In this document: positions 1 to 10,150 of the stretch, one piece after another
Layout of the letters: each line of letters begins with the position of its first letter
Position numbering within the stretch: the first letter of the stretch is position 1
Source: Thermoanaerobaculia bacterium
Lineage (GTDB): Bacteria; Acidobacteriota; Thermoanaerobaculia; Multivoradales; JAGPDF01
NCBI GenBank assembly: GCA_017998715.1
Contig: JAGOCP010000010.1
Location: 1 to 32,317, forward strand
Length of the DNA stretch: 32,317 nucleotides
Reading direction: 5' to 3'
Program-made: the position numbers and the translations under genes
Notes under the pieces: generated by a model
What the model saw: only the letters and a program-made list of their open reading frames with translations
Told to the model about the DNA's origin: nothing
The model's database searches: none

Positions 1-687
1 TACGACCGCACGCTCGAGGACCGGACGCTGCTGCTCGACGCGCCGCCCGCCTCGCCCGCCTCGTCCTCCCCTTTCGCCGCCGCCCGCCCGCAAGACCGGG
101 CGAAGCCGCGGCGAGCGCCTCGCGCGGTGCTCACGACGATCGGCTTCCTGGCCCACAACCTGCGGCTGATGGTCTTCCAGCAATGGCACCGCTTCGGGTA
201 CGCCTGCGTCAACTTCGGCGAACCGCTCTCGCTGCGTGCCTGGAGCGCGGCGCGCGACCTCGACCTGGCAAGTCTGCCGCGCGAGGCCCGTTTCGCCGCC
301 GTCCAGGCTCTGGCGGACGAGCTGATGCTGCGCATCGGCGCCGTCGTACCCGTTCTGCCGGTGGCCCTGGTGGCGACGGTCTTCGTCCGCGGGCCGCAGC
401 GGGCGCTCTCGCTGCTCGAGGTCAAGAGCGCCGTGCTGGCGCTCTGGCGACAGCTCGAGTCTTCCGGCGCCCGGCTCTACGTGCCGCGGCAGGACCAGGA
501 CTATGCCGTCGAAGTGGGGCTCCGCATGCTTACCCTCCGGCGCCTCGTGGTCGAGCGTGACGGCCTCCTGCTGCCGACGTCTGGCGACCTCCCGGTGCTC
601 GCCTACTACGCCAACTCAGTCGCCCACCTGGTGGCGTCGGCAGAAACCAGGCCGCCGGCCGTAGCGCCCGCGACACCCCTGGAGTAA
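1..687 (+). CDS. PlsB-like glycerol-3-phosphate acyltransferase, C-terminal part (5' truncated)
   Basis: The reading frame is open from the first base to a TAA at 685-687, so the gene starts upstream of the window and only its last 228 residues are visible. The fragment has the late PlsB landmarks: a YDR-x-LED block at the very start, then NFGEPLSL (about residue 70), then a helix ending IGAVVPVLPVALVA. In PlsB these lie downstream of the acyltransferase HX4D motif, which is not in the window. The family transfers an acyl chain to sn-1 of glycerol 3-phosphate at the inner membrane, the first step of phospholipid synthesis. Between the YDR block and the rest is an Ala/Pro/Arg-rich insert of about 30 residues that looks disordered. 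The family call is good; orthology to PlsB rather than another acyltransferase of the superfamily is likely but not certain. Confidence 0.72.
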   Translation, partial: YDRTLEDRTLLLDAPPASPASSSPFAAARPQDRAKPRRAPRAVLTTIGFLAHNLRLMVFQQWHRFGYACVNFGEPLSLRAWSAARDLDLASLPREARFAAVQALADELMLRIGAVVPVLPVALVATVFVRGPQRALSLLEVKSAVLALWRQLESSGARLYVPRQDQDYAVEVGLRMLTLRRLVVERDGLLLPTSGDLPVLAYYANSVAHLVASAETRPPAVAPATPLE

Positions 688-719
688 CTTCCGCCAGGCT
701 TTGTGCGTATCTCCCCGAT

Positions 720-3005
720 ATGCACTCGATGCACGCCACGCGCTCCCTGCGCTCTCGGGCTGGACTCTGCGGCTGGCTACTCGCTTTTGTTCTGCCGACA
801 GCGCACCTGGCGGGCTCGGCGGCTCACGCCGCGATGGGCCCGGAGATCCGCATCACGCGCACGGCGACGCCGGTCGTCGTCGACGGCGACCTCTCCGATC
901 CGATCTGGCAGACGGCGGAGCCGATCACCGACTGGCTGGAGACCAACCCCGGCGACAACATCGCACCGAAGGTGCGCAGCGTCGCCTGGCTCGCCTATGA
1001 CGACGACTTCTTCTACGCCGCGTTCGAGTTCGACGAGCCCGATCCGAAGGCGATCCGCGCGCCGTTGGGCGACCGCGACAACGTGCGCTCCTACACCGAC
1101 TACGGCGGCGTGATCGTCGACTCGCAGAACGACGGCCACACGGCGCAGATGTTCCTCGCCAACGCCCGCGGCATCCAGTACGACGCCCTGACCAACGACG
1201 CCTCCGGCGAAGACAACGCCCCCGACTACTTCTGGGACAGCGCGGCGAAGATCACCGCCACCGGCTGGGTGCTCGAGATCCGCATTCCGTTCTCGTCGCT
1301 GCGCTACACCGAGCCCGACCCGGCGCAGTGGGGGATCCTGCTCTATCGCAACCGGCCGCGCGACTTCCGCTACCAGATGTTCACCTCGCGCCTGCCGCGC
1401 GACTCCAACTGCTTCATCTGCAACGCGCGGCCGCTGGTTGGCCTCGCTGGCCTCTCGGCCGGTTCGCACTACGTCGTTGCTCCATATGTTTCGGCCAACC
1501 AGTCGGCGACGCCGAGCAACGGTCTCGGCAGCCCCCTGGCCTGGAACAGCTCGGAGTTCGACGGCGGCGTCGACGCCAAGTGGATCCCCAATCCGTCGAC
1601 CGTCATCGACGCGACGGTGAACCCCGACTTCTCGCAGATCGAATCGGACGCTGGCCAGATCTCGGCCAACGAGCGATTCGCGCTCTTCTTTCCGGAGAAG
1701 CGGCCCTTCTTCCTCGAGGGCGTGAACCTCCTCGCGACACCGATCCAGGCGGTCTACACGCGGACGTTCACCGCGCCGTCCTTCGGCCTGCGAGCCACGG
1801 GTGGCACCGCATCGACCAAGTACACCGCGCTCGTCGGGCAGGACGACGGCGGCGGCTCGGTCATCCTGCCGGGCCCCGAGGGCTCCGGCTTCGCCGACCA
1901 GGACTTCGAGTCGCTGATCTCGGTGGCGCGCGTGCGCCACGACTTCTCGAAGGCCTTCGTCAGCTTTCTCTACACCGGGCGCGACAACGAGGGGAGCGCC
2001 GGCGGCGGCTCGAACCGGGTTGCGGGCCCCGACTTCGAGTGGCGTCCGACGCCGCAGGACACCATCACCGGCCAGTTTCTCTACTCCTGGACCGAGACCC
2101 CCGAGCGCCCCGACCTCGCCGCCGAGTGGGACGGACGCAAGCTCTCCGGCCACGCTGCAAAGCTCTGGGCCAACCACGCCACCGAGACCTGGGACCTCTT
2201 CGGTCAGTACGAGGACTTCTCGGACGACTTCCGCGCCGACAACGGCTTCGTGCCGCAGGTGGGCTACCGCATGCTCTACGTCGAGTCCGGCCGCACCTGG
2301 CATCCGGTGGACAAGAAGGTCTCGCGCTTGCGCCTGTTCACCGTCGCCGATCGCGCCGAGACCCAGAGCGGGGAGCTGCTGTCGCAGGAGATCGTGCCGG
2401 GCTTCGGCCTCGACGCCACCTGGAACTCCTTCGTGCGCTTCGAATTCGCCTTCGACGAAGTGGTGAACCAGGGGGAGCAGTTCGAACGCTTCCAGTTCCG
2501 GCCGCGCTTCGAGATCCGGCCCGGGAAGATCGTGCAGCAGGTGACACTTCAGGCGGTCTACGGCGACGATGTGGACTTCGCCAACAACCGCCCGGCCGAG
2601 GGCTGGCGCGCGACGCTGACCGCTGATCTGCAGCCGACCAACCATCTTGCCCTCGGCCTCTCGGCAGCGCGACGGACCCTCGACGTCGAAGCCCACGGAC
2701 TCGCGGGCACCCTCTTCACCGCCGACCTCGCGCGGCTGCGCGCGGTGTATACCTTCAACGCCAAGAGCTGGCTACGCCTGATCGCCGAGTACCAGACGAT
2801 CGACCGTGACCCGGCGCTCTACGACTTCGACGTCCGCCCGACGAGCGGCGACTTCGGCGGCTCGGCGGTCTTCGCCTACAAGCTCAATTGGCAGACCGTC
2901 CTGTTCCTCGGCGTCGGCGACGAGCGCACCCAGGACCCCAACGGCGATCTCCAGGCGCTCGGCCGCGAGGCCTTCTTCAAGATCTCCTACGCCTTCCAGC
3001 ACTAG
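720..3005 (+). CDS. DUF5916 / CBM9-like-domain outer-membrane protein
   Basis: A 761-residue protein with an Arg-containing N-terminus, a hydrophobic stretch and a signal-peptidase-I-like site after about residue 38 (AHAA). The mature N-terminus (about 40-210) resembles the carbohydrate-binding-9-like domain that opens DUF5916 proteins: VVVDGDLSDPIWQ followed by a beta-rich region with DDDFFYAAFEF. The rest (about 230-761) is rich in alternating polar/aromatic strands, contains FFPEKRPFFLEG, a hallmark segment of DUF5916, and ends in YAFQH, an aromatic C-terminus of the kind found on outer-membrane beta-barrels. The molecular function of DUF5916 is not established; an outer-membrane barrel or surface protein is the likely location. 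A second in-frame ATG lies at 729. It starts 32 bases after the acyltransferase and may be co-transcribed with it. No obvious Shine-Dalgarno precedes either start. Confidence 0.8.
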   Translation: MHSMHATRSLRSRAGLCGWLLAFVLPTAHLAGSAAHAAMGPEIRITRTATPVVVDGDLSDPIWQTAEPITDWLETNPGDNIAPKVRSVAWLAYDDDFFYAAFEFDEPDPKAIRAPLGDRDNVRSYTDYGGVIVDSQNDGHTAQMFLANARGIQYDALTNDASGEDNAPDYFWDSAAKITATGWVLEIRIPFSSLRYTEPDPAQWGILLYRNRPRDFRYQMFTSRLPRDSNCFICNARPLVGLAGLSAGSHYVVAPYVSANQSATPSNGLGSPLAWNSSEFDGGVDAKWIPNPSTVIDATVNPDFSQIESDAGQISANERFALFFPEKRPFFLEGVNLLATPIQAVYTRTFTAPSFGLRATGGTASTKYTALVGQDDGGGSVILPGPEGSGFADQDFESLISVARVRHDFSKAFVSFLYTGRDNEGSAGGGSNRVAGPDFEWRPTPQDTITGQFLYSWTETPERPDLAAEWDGRKLSGHAAKLWANHATETWDLFGQYEDFSDDFRADNGFVPQVGYRMLYVESGRTWHPVDKKVSRLRLFTVADRAETQSGELLSQEIVPGFGLDATWNSFVRFEFAFDEVVNQGEQFERFQFRPRFEIRPGKIVQQVTLQAVYGDDVDFANNRPAEGWRATLTADLQPTNHLALGLSAARRTLDVEAHGLAGTLFTADLARLRAVYTFNAKSWLRLIAEYQTIDRDPALYDFDVRPTSGDFGGSAVFAYKLNWQTVLFLGVGDERTQDPNGDLQALGREAFFKISYAFQH

Positions 3006-3031
3006 CGTCCTGAGCCCCACACAGGCCTCGG

Positions 3032-3053
3032 CCGGCTTGCCAGCAAGTGCCGG
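3032..3053 (+). other. hairpin downstream of the DUF5916 gene
   Basis: CCGGC/GCCGG and TTGC/GCAA arms form a compact stem with a two-base bulge. It lies 27 bases after the DUF5916 stop and has no following T-run, so it is not a standard intrinsic terminator. The hexamer TATACT follows directly at 3055-3060 and could be a -10 element for the nitrilase transcript, although no well-spaced -35 is visible. Apart from these, I see no gene in the 229 bases between 3006 and 3234. Confidence 0.3.
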
Positions 3054-3234
3054 GTATACTGCCGCTCGCAAGGGTCCGGCGGGCCAGTTCCGTCGGAGGA
3101 AGCCAGGATGGTCGGGCCGCCATCTGAGCAGCAAGCTCTGGCGATCCGCACGCCCGACCCGCCCGGGTCGAGCGCACTTTTGTCTCGTCGGAGTTTCCAT
3201 CGCCCGGTCGGAACACGTGCGAAAGGAGCCGAGA

Positions 3235-4122
3235 TTGCGAAACGACTTGCGAGTGGCAGCGCTGCAGTACTTCATCCGGCCGGTGGTGAGCTTCCAGCAG
3301 TTCGCCGATCAGGTCTCGGGTCTGGTCGCGACGGCGGCAGACTACAAGGCAGAGCTGGTGGTTTTTCCCGAGTACTTCACGGTGCAGCTGCTCACGCTGG
3401 GAGACCTGCGCAAGCCTATCCGCGAGCAGGTCCGCGATCTGGCGGGGCAGGATGCTGCCTTCCTGGAGCTCATGTCCGGCCTGGCGCGGAAGCACGGCGT
3501 CTACATCGTCGCCGGCTCGATCCCCGGGCGAGGCGAGGACGGCAGACTGCACAACGATTGCCATGTCTTCAACCGCACCGGCGAACGCAGTGTGCAAGGC
3601 AAACTGCACATGACGCGCTGGGAGGCCGAGGAGTGGCTCGTCGCCCCGCGCCGACGTCTGCGGGTTTTCGAAACCGACTTCGGCCGGATGGCGATCGCAA
3701 TCTGTTACGACGTGGAGTTCCCGGAGATCGCGCGCGCGGCGGCGCGCCGCGGCTGCGACATCCTGGTGGTGCCCAGTTGCACGGACGATCGCCACGGCTT
3801 TCTGCGGGTGCGCTACTGCGCACAGGCGAGGGCGATCGAGAACCAGATGTACGTCGTCCACGCCTGCACGGTGGGATCGCTTCCGATGGTGCCGGCCGTC
3901 TCGCTCAACTACGGCCAAGCCTCGATTCTCACCCCTTCGGATTTCCGCTTCGCGCGTGACGGCATCCTGGCCGAGGGTCAGGTGAACTCCGAGATGATGG
4001 TCATCGGCGTGCTCGACCTCGAGACCCTGCGCCAGTCACGCGAAACGGGAACCGTCCTGCCGCTGCGCGATAGCCAGACGACCGCCGAAGTGCTCGCCGA
4101 TCTCGACGAGGTGAATCTGTGA
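3235..4122 (+). CDS. nitrilase-superfamily carbon-nitrogen hydrolase
   Basis: A 295-residue cytosolic hydrolase with the complete Glu-Lys-Cys triad of the superfamily: E46 in VVFPEYF, K123 in QGKLHMTRWE, and C157 in IAICYDVEFPE. The length equals a single nitrilase domain. The family cleaves amides or other non-peptide C-N bonds; the substrate here is unknown. I chose TTG at 3235 because AAGGAG (3223-3228) sits six bases ahead and homology begins at once (LRVAALQY). GTG at 3217 is an in-frame alternative, and the frame is open further upstream without looking like protein. The stop overlaps the start of the GNAT gene by four bases (GTGA), so the two are probably co-translated. B. subtilis YhcX-type proteins carry a GNAT domain fused to this kind of nitrilase, which suggests a shared pathway. 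Confidence 0.9.
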   Translation: MRNDLRVAALQYFIRPVVSFQQFADQVSGLVATAADYKAELVVFPEYFTVQLLTLGDLRKPIREQVRDLAGQDAAFLELMSGLARKHGVYIVAGSIPGRGEDGRLHNDCHVFNRTGERSVQGKLHMTRWEAEEWLVAPRRRLRVFETDFGRMAIAICYDVEFPEIARAAARRGCDILVVPSCTDDRHGFLRVRYCAQARAIENQMYVVHACTVGSLPMVPAVSLNYGQASILTPSDFRFARDGILAEGQVNSEMMVIGVLDLETLRQSRETGTVLPLRDSQTTAEVLADLDEVNL

Positions 4123-4814
4123 CCTGGCCGGGCAGCAGCCCGGTTCGCGTGCGCCCGCTTCGGGACTCGGACTTCTCCGCCGTGATCGCGCTGTGCGAGA
4201 GGGTCTACCCCGAGTCGCGCCCCTGGACCGAGGAGCAGTTGGCGAGTCACGTCGCCGTCTTCCCGGAGGGGCAGCTGGTCGCCGAGGATGGCGCAACCGG
4301 GGGCCTTCTCGGCATGGCCTCTTCGCTGATCGTGCGTTGGGACGACTACGACTTTCACGCCGAATGGCGGGAGTGGACCGATCGCGGATTCTTCACCAAC
4401 CACGACGCGGCGAATGGCCGCACGCTCTACGGCGCCGAGGTCATGGTCGACCCCGAGGTGCAACGCCGCGGCATCGGCAAGCGTCTCTACGCTGCACGCA
4501 GCGAGCTCGTGGTGCGGCTCGGCCTGCGCCGCATCCGGGCGGGCGCGCGCCTGCGCGGCTATCAGCACTGGGCGAACAGGCTCTCGCCCGAGGACTATGT
4601 CGGGCGGGTCGTGCGCGGCGAGATCCAGGATCCGACGCTCTCCTTCCAGCTACGCGAGGGCTTCGACGTGCTCGCGGTCGTGCACGGCTACCTGCGCAAC
4701 GACCCGGAGAGCCAGGGCTACGCCGCCATCATCGAATGGCTCAACCCGCAGGTAGCGAGGCCAGAGGACGCACTCGGCCGCGATCCGAGATATCACCGCC
4801 CGGCTTCGGCCTGA
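4119..4814 (+). CDS. GNAT-family N-acetyltransferase
   Basis: A 231-residue protein with the GNAT core. The N-terminal beta-strand/helix reads VRVRPLRDSDFSAVIALCE, and the acetyl-CoA pyrophosphate loop is QRRGIGKRLY (about residues 114-123), directly after the strand YGAEVMVDPEV. The C-terminal half (RLRGYQHWANRLSPEDYV and a GYLRNDPES block) is longer than in minimal GNAT proteins and probably shapes the acceptor site. GTG at 4119 overlaps the nitrilase stop by four bases. The acceptor is unknown; acetylation of a small amine or amide linked to the neighbouring hydrolase is an inference from the fused homologues. Confidence 0.82.
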   Translation: MTWPGSSPVRVRPLRDSDFSAVIALCERVYPESRPWTEEQLASHVAVFPEGQLVAEDGATGGLLGMASSLIVRWDDYDFHAEWREWTDRGFFTNHDAANGRTLYGAEVMVDPEVQRRGIGKRLYAARSELVVRLGLRRIRAGARLRGYQHWANRLSPEDYVGRVVRGEIQDPTLSFQLREGFDVLAVVHGYLRNDPESQGYAAIIEWLNPQVARPEDALGRDPRYHRPASA

Positions 4815-4861
4815 ATCGAGGATAAGCCGGCGCTGACGACGGCCGCGGTACGGTCCCCGAC

Positions 4862-4892
4862 CCGGCTTGTGCGGCGCGAGGCGCACATCCGG
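4862..4892 (+). other. hairpin in the leader of the permease gene
   Basis: Inside the 238-base gap 4815-5052, TGTGCG (4868-4873) pairs perfectly with CGCACA (4882-4887) around an eight-base loop. Outer CCGG/CCGG arms can extend the stem across a small internal loop. There is no T-run and no riboswitch consensus that I recognise. It could be a transcript structure in the leader of the downstream permease or the remnant of a terminator for the GNAT gene. I see nothing else in this gap except the permease ribosome-binding site (GGAGG, 5042-5046). Confidence 0.25.
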
Positions 4893-5052
4893 AGAATGAG
4901 CGGTTCGCTGGCCCGCGCTAGCGATGCCCGCCTCCGACCCCATCGGGTGGCAGCTGAACGGTGAGGCGTCGCGTAGGATGCAGCCCAAAGCGCCGGCAGA
5001 CGGCGCGCGTGTGTAGGCGCGGCGGCGCAGCTCGGAAAACCGGAGGGTTAGG

Positions 5053-6369
5053 ATGCCATCAGGGATGCGTTGGGGCAGGTCCTTGCTTTGGATGCTCGGT
5101 CTTGCGCTCGTCCTGCCGGGCCTGGCGGCGGCGTTCACCAGCGCCGTGGCGCCGCAGCCGATCGAAGTGGCCGGTATCCCGCTCGAGTTCTTCCTCTTCG
5201 GCTTGACTCTCCTCGGCGTCGCGCTTTTCCACCACAAGACACTCGAAGTCGCGGTCACCGGCCTGTCGGTGATCACGCTCTACAAAATCTTCTTCACCGG
5301 CTTCAAAGAGGGCAGCGGACTCACCGGCTTCGTCTCGCACCTGGGGCATGAGTGGGTGGTGATCTTCAATCTCCTCGGCCTGCTGCTCGGCTTCGCGCTG
5401 CTGGCGCGGCACTTCGAGGAGAGCGAGATCCCGAAGGCGCTGCCGCGTTTCCTGCCCGACGACTGGAGGGGCGCTTTCGTCCTTCTGCTCCTGGTCTTCG
5501 TGCTGTCGTCGTTCCTCGACAACATCGCGGCGGCGCTCATCGGTGGCGCGATGGCTCATACCCTCTTCCGCGGCAAGGTTCACATCGGCTACGTTGCCGC
5601 GATCGTCGCGGCTTCGAACGCCGGCGGCTCGGGGAGCGTCGTCGGGGACACGACGACGACGATGATGTGGATCCATGGCGTGCCGCCCTCCGCCGTCCTC
5701 CATGCCTACGTCGCCGCCGGCCTGGCGCTCGTCGTCTGCGGCATCCCGGCGTCGTTCCAGCAGCACAAGTACTCACCGATTCTCAAGGACGCCGGCCCGG
5801 GCGTGCGCATCGACTGGACGCGGGTCGGAATCGTCGCCTTCATCCTGAGCGCGGCAGTGGCGACGAACGTCCTCATCAACGTCAAGTACGCCGAGCTCTC
5901 CGACAGCTTCCCGTTCATCGGCGTCGCGGTTTGCCTGGCGATCCTCGTCGCGGCGCCGATCCGCCAACCCGAATGGTCGCTCCTTCCAGGTGCGTTCAAA
6001 GGCGCGTTGTTTCTGCTGTCTCTGGTTCTTGCCGCCACCATGATGCCGGTCGAGAAACTCCCGGCGGCGGCCTGGCAGACGGCTTTCGGCCTCGGCTTCC
6101 TGTCGGCGGTCTTCGACAACATTCCGCTGACCGCCCTCGCCTTGGCACAGGGTGGCTACGACTGGGGCATGCTCGCCTACGCGGTGGGCTTCGGCGGCTC
6201 GATGATCTGGTTCGGCTCCTCGGCCGGTGTCGCCATCACGACGATGTACCCGGAAGCGCGGTCGGTCGGCTCCTGGCTCAAGAACGGCTGGCACGTCACC
6301 CTCGCTTACGTCCTCGGCTTTCTCCTGCTGCTCGCGACGCTCGGCTGGCAGCCGTACGGCGGGCACTGA
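5053..6369 (+). CDS. ion-transporter (CitM/NhaD/ArsB-like) superfamily permease
   Basis: A 438-residue polytopic inner-membrane protein with about 10-12 hydrophobic segments. Two related re-entrant motifs lie about 200 residues apart: SSFLDNIAAALIGG (D156-N157) and SAVFDNIPLTALAL (D355-N356). Each is followed by a small-residue/Thr-rich loop (GSVVGDTTTTMM and GSSAGVAITTMYPEA). This twofold layout is typical of the IT superfamily, which includes NhaD Na+/H+ antiporters, CitM-type carboxylate carriers and ArsB. The exact ion or substrate cannot be read from the sequence; a sodium/proton antiporter or sodium-coupled anion carrier is plausible. ATG 5053 has GGAGG six bases upstream, and a second ATG lies at 5065. 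It has a long leader and no overlap with neighbours, so it is probably an independent transcript. Confidence 0.75.
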   Translation: MPSGMRWGRSLLWMLGLALVLPGLAAAFTSAVAPQPIEVAGIPLEFFLFGLTLLGVALFHHKTLEVAVTGLSVITLYKIFFTGFKEGSGLTGFVSHLGHEWVVIFNLLGLLLGFALLARHFEESEIPKALPRFLPDDWRGAFVLLLLVFVLSSFLDNIAAALIGGAMAHTLFRGKVHIGYVAAIVAASNAGGSGSVVGDTTTTMMWIHGVPPSAVLHAYVAAGLALVVCGIPASFQQHKYSPILKDAGPGVRIDWTRVGIVAFILSAAVATNVLINVKYAELSDSFPFIGVAVCLAILVAAPIRQPEWSLLPGAFKGALFLLSLVLAATMMPVEKLPAAAWQTAFGLGFLSAVFDNIPLTALALAQGGYDWGMLAYAVGFGGSMIWFGSSAGVAITTMYPEARSVGSWLKNGWHVTLAYVLGFLLLLATLGWQPYGGH

Positions 6370-6436
6370 GCGCGGCCGGAAGTTGCCGCCGCAGGGCTCG
6401 TTCGCTTGCTCGATCGGGCCCTTCGGGTTACCCTAG

Positions 6437-8199
<1,763 letters not shown>

Positions 8200-8206
8200 C
8201 TCCGAC

Positions 8207-9244
8207 TCAGGCGCCGTTCGCCAGGCGCCGCTCGACCGCGGCAGCGACCTCTTCGACGCCGAGGCCGCGCATGCAGCCGTGATGAAGGAGTGGACAGCGC
8301 CGGCGGAAGCAGGGCGAGCACCAGAGATCGCGCGACAGGACGACGTGACCGGCTTCGGCCCCGCCCGCCGGGGCCGTGCGGCGGTGGTCGGTCGGCCCGA
8401 ACAGGGCGACGCAAGGCACGCCCACCGCGGCCGCGAGATGCATCGGCCCGGAGTCGTTCGTCACCAGCAGGTCGAAATGCGACAGGACCGCCGCGAGGCC
8501 GGGGAGATCGAGGTCCGGCCCGAGCATGGGGTGGATCTTGCCGCTCTCCTCGTGCACCCGCACTCCGAGCCAGATCTCTTTCGGCCCGGCGAAGATGGCC
8601 TCGCGCACGCCCGGGATGCCGCGGCGCAGAGCGCGCGCGAGATCCGCCCAGTAGCGCATCGGCCAGCGTTTCGAGCCGCCCCACTCGGCGCCCGGAGAGA
8701 GGCCGACCAGCGGGCCCGCATCGTCGAGGAGGCGGGCGCGCTCGAGGCGCTCGCGCCCGCGCGCGATGAGCGCCGGGGCGAGGTCGAGACGGGGAATCCA
8801 GTCGTCCGGGGGCGCGACCGCCATCGCCGCCAGGAGCTCGCGATAGTCCTCGATCTGCGGCCGGATGACCCTGAAGCCGTCGCGCGGTCGCGCGACCGCC
8901 GGGGCGAGCAGCGGGCCGCGGAAGTCGGCGCGGTAGCCGAAGCGCCGAGGCACGCCGGCGCGCGACAACATCCAGGCGGCGCGAAAGGAGTTCGGCAGCA
9001 GGATTGCCTCGGCAAAGCCGGCACCGGCGATCTCCGCCACCGTCGCCTCGTCCCGCCGGTTGTCGATCGCCGCCACGACGCCGGGAAAGAGAGCCAGCAG
9101 GCCGTGCAGCGGGCGTTTGGCCAGCACGACGATCTCGCGCCCGCTGGCGGCGAGGGCGCGGAAGACCGGTTCGGCCATGACGCAGTCGCCGACCCAGTTG
9201 GGGGCGACGAGGAGCGTGCGCGGGGCGGCAGCAGGCGAGCTCAT
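8207..9244 (-). CDS. waaF: ADP-heptose:LPS heptosyltransferase (GT9, WaaF-like)
   Basis: A 345-residue GT-B glycosyltransferase of family 9. The N-terminus LLVAPNWVGDCVMAEPVFRAL is the WaaF signature. The C-terminal donor-binding half contains VGLSPGAEWGGSKRWP and LVTNDSGPMHLAAAVGVPCVALFGPTDHRRTAP. A Cys-rich segment (LWCSPCFRRRCPLLHHGCM), usual in WaaF, lies before the end. The family adds L-glycero-D-manno-heptose to the LPS inner core at the cytoplasmic face. ATG at 9244 overlaps the preceding acyltransferase stop (ATGA), so I prefer it over an in-frame start six codons upstream (9262). It is the last gene of the minus-strand operon. Heptosyltransferase I versus II specificity is not proven. 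Confidence 0.88.
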   Translation of the reverse strand: MSSPAAAPRTLLVAPNWVGDCVMAEPVFRALAASGREIVVLAKRPLHGLLALFPGVVAAIDNRRDEATVAEIAGAGFAEAILLPNSFRAAWMLSRAGVPRRFGYRADFRGPLLAPAVARPRDGFRVIRPQIEDYRELLAAMAVAPPDDWIPRLDLAPALIARGRERLERARLLDDAGPLVGLSPGAEWGGSKRWPMRYWADLARALRRGIPGVREAIFAGPKEIWLGVRVHEESGKIHPMLGPDLDLPGLAAVLSHFDLLVTNDSGPMHLAAAVGVPCVALFGPTDHRRTAPAGGAEAGHVVLSRDLWCSPCFRRRCPLLHHGCMRGLGVEEVAAAVERRLANGA

Positions 9245-10140
9245 GCCTTGGGCCGCTTCCACCGGTCGTGCAGCCAGAGCCAGAGCTCCGGGCGCTCGCG
9301 GACGCGCTGCTCGAGAAGGTCGAGATAGCGCTGCGACAGGCTCACATCGTCGTCGGCCTCCTGCGGCAGCATCGGCGCGAGCGCCTCGACGCGGTAGCGT
9401 CCGCCGGGGAGCTCTTCGCCGAAAACCGGCACCACCGGGGCACCCGTGCGCCGCGAAAGGCGGGCGACGATCGGGCTGGTCAACGCCGGGCGGCCGAAGA
9501 ACGGCACGTCGATGCCCTCTTCGGCGCGCACCCGTTGGTCGATGAGCAGCCCCAGCCGCCCGCCGCGCTCGAGCAGCCGGAACATCTCCCGCACCGCGCC
9601 GCGCTTGTCGAGCGCGACATTGCCGTAGCGCGTCCGCAGACGCTGGACGACGCGATCGAAGTGGGGATTGTCCGCCCGCCGGCCGACCGAGCTCATCGGC
9701 CCGACGGTGAGCGCGATGGCGGCGGGGACGACCTCCCAGTTGCCGAAGTGCGAGCCGAGGACGATCGTCCCCTTGCCGCCGCCCGCGAGATTGCCGAGCT
9801 CGGCGGCGCGGGCGAAATTCTCCCAGCCGACGAGCTCGAGCCGCGCGAGAAGCTCCGGGCCGGTAAACCGCAGGCTCGACAGGGCATCGCAGAATGAGGC
9901 CCCGAAGTGCCGGAAACAGTCGCGGGTGATCCGGGTGCGCTCCGCGCCGGCTAGCTCCGGGAAGGCGGCGGCGAGATTCTGGTCGGCAGTGCGCCGCCGG
10001 CGCCGGTCGAGCCGTCCGGCGAGCGCCCCGAGGGCGCCGCCGAGTGCGCGGCTGGCCGGGTGGGGCAGGGCGCGCACGGCGCCCTGGAAAAGGGCGAAGG
10101 CGCCGAACTCGACGGCGTGGCGGACGGGAGCGTTCTTCAT
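9241..10140 (-). CDS. lpxL: lipid A biosynthesis lauroyl/acyl-acyltransferase (LpxL/HtrB-like)
   Basis: A 299-residue protein, the usual LpxL/LpxM length. It has an N-terminal hydrophobic/Arg-rich anchor, the catalytic HX4E motif in LGSHFGNWE, the block MSSVGRRADNPHFDRVVQRLR, and the later LLIDQRVRAEEGIDVPFFGRPA motif of the lysophospholipid-acyltransferase superfamily. It adds secondary acyl chains to Kdo2-lipid IVA at the inner membrane. It lies ten bases after lpxK and overlaps waaF by four bases, in an operon with waaA, which supplies its Kdo-bearing substrate. LpxL and LpxM cannot be told apart by eye. Confidence 0.88.
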   Translation of the reverse strand: MKNAPVRHAVEFGAFALFQGAVRALPHPASRALGGALGALAGRLDRRRRRTADQNLAAAFPELAGAERTRITRDCFRHFGASFCDALSSLRFTGPELLARLELVGWENFARAAELGNLAGGGKGTIVLGSHFGNWEVVPAAIALTVGPMSSVGRRADNPHFDRVVQRLRTRYGNVALDKRGAVREMFRLLERGGRLGLLIDQRVRAEEGIDVPFFGRPALTSPIVARLSRRTGAPVVPVFGEELPGGRYRVEALAPMLPQEADDDVSLSQRYLDLLEQRVRERPELWLWLHDRWKRPKA

Positions 10141-10150
10141 CGCCCGGGGG

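Noticed and set aside
777-2696. A 639-codon open frame antisense to the DUF5916 gene
   Set aside because: At this GC content long antisense frames arise by codon bias. The translation is Arg/Val/Gly/Asp-rich with no domain pattern, while the sense strand has a signal peptide and DUF5916 landmarks.
3108-3959. ATG 3108 with GGAGG-like sequence upstream, opening a 283-codon frame
   Set aside because: The frame runs through the nitrilase gene out of phase and looks like Arg/Ala/Gly shadow sequence. The Shine-Dalgarno-like motif is tempting but leads to no protein family.
4815-5052. Possible riboswitch or tRNA in the permease leader
   Set aside because: No T-loop or acceptor stem of a tRNA and no riboswitch consensus that I recognise; only a simple hairpin can be supported.
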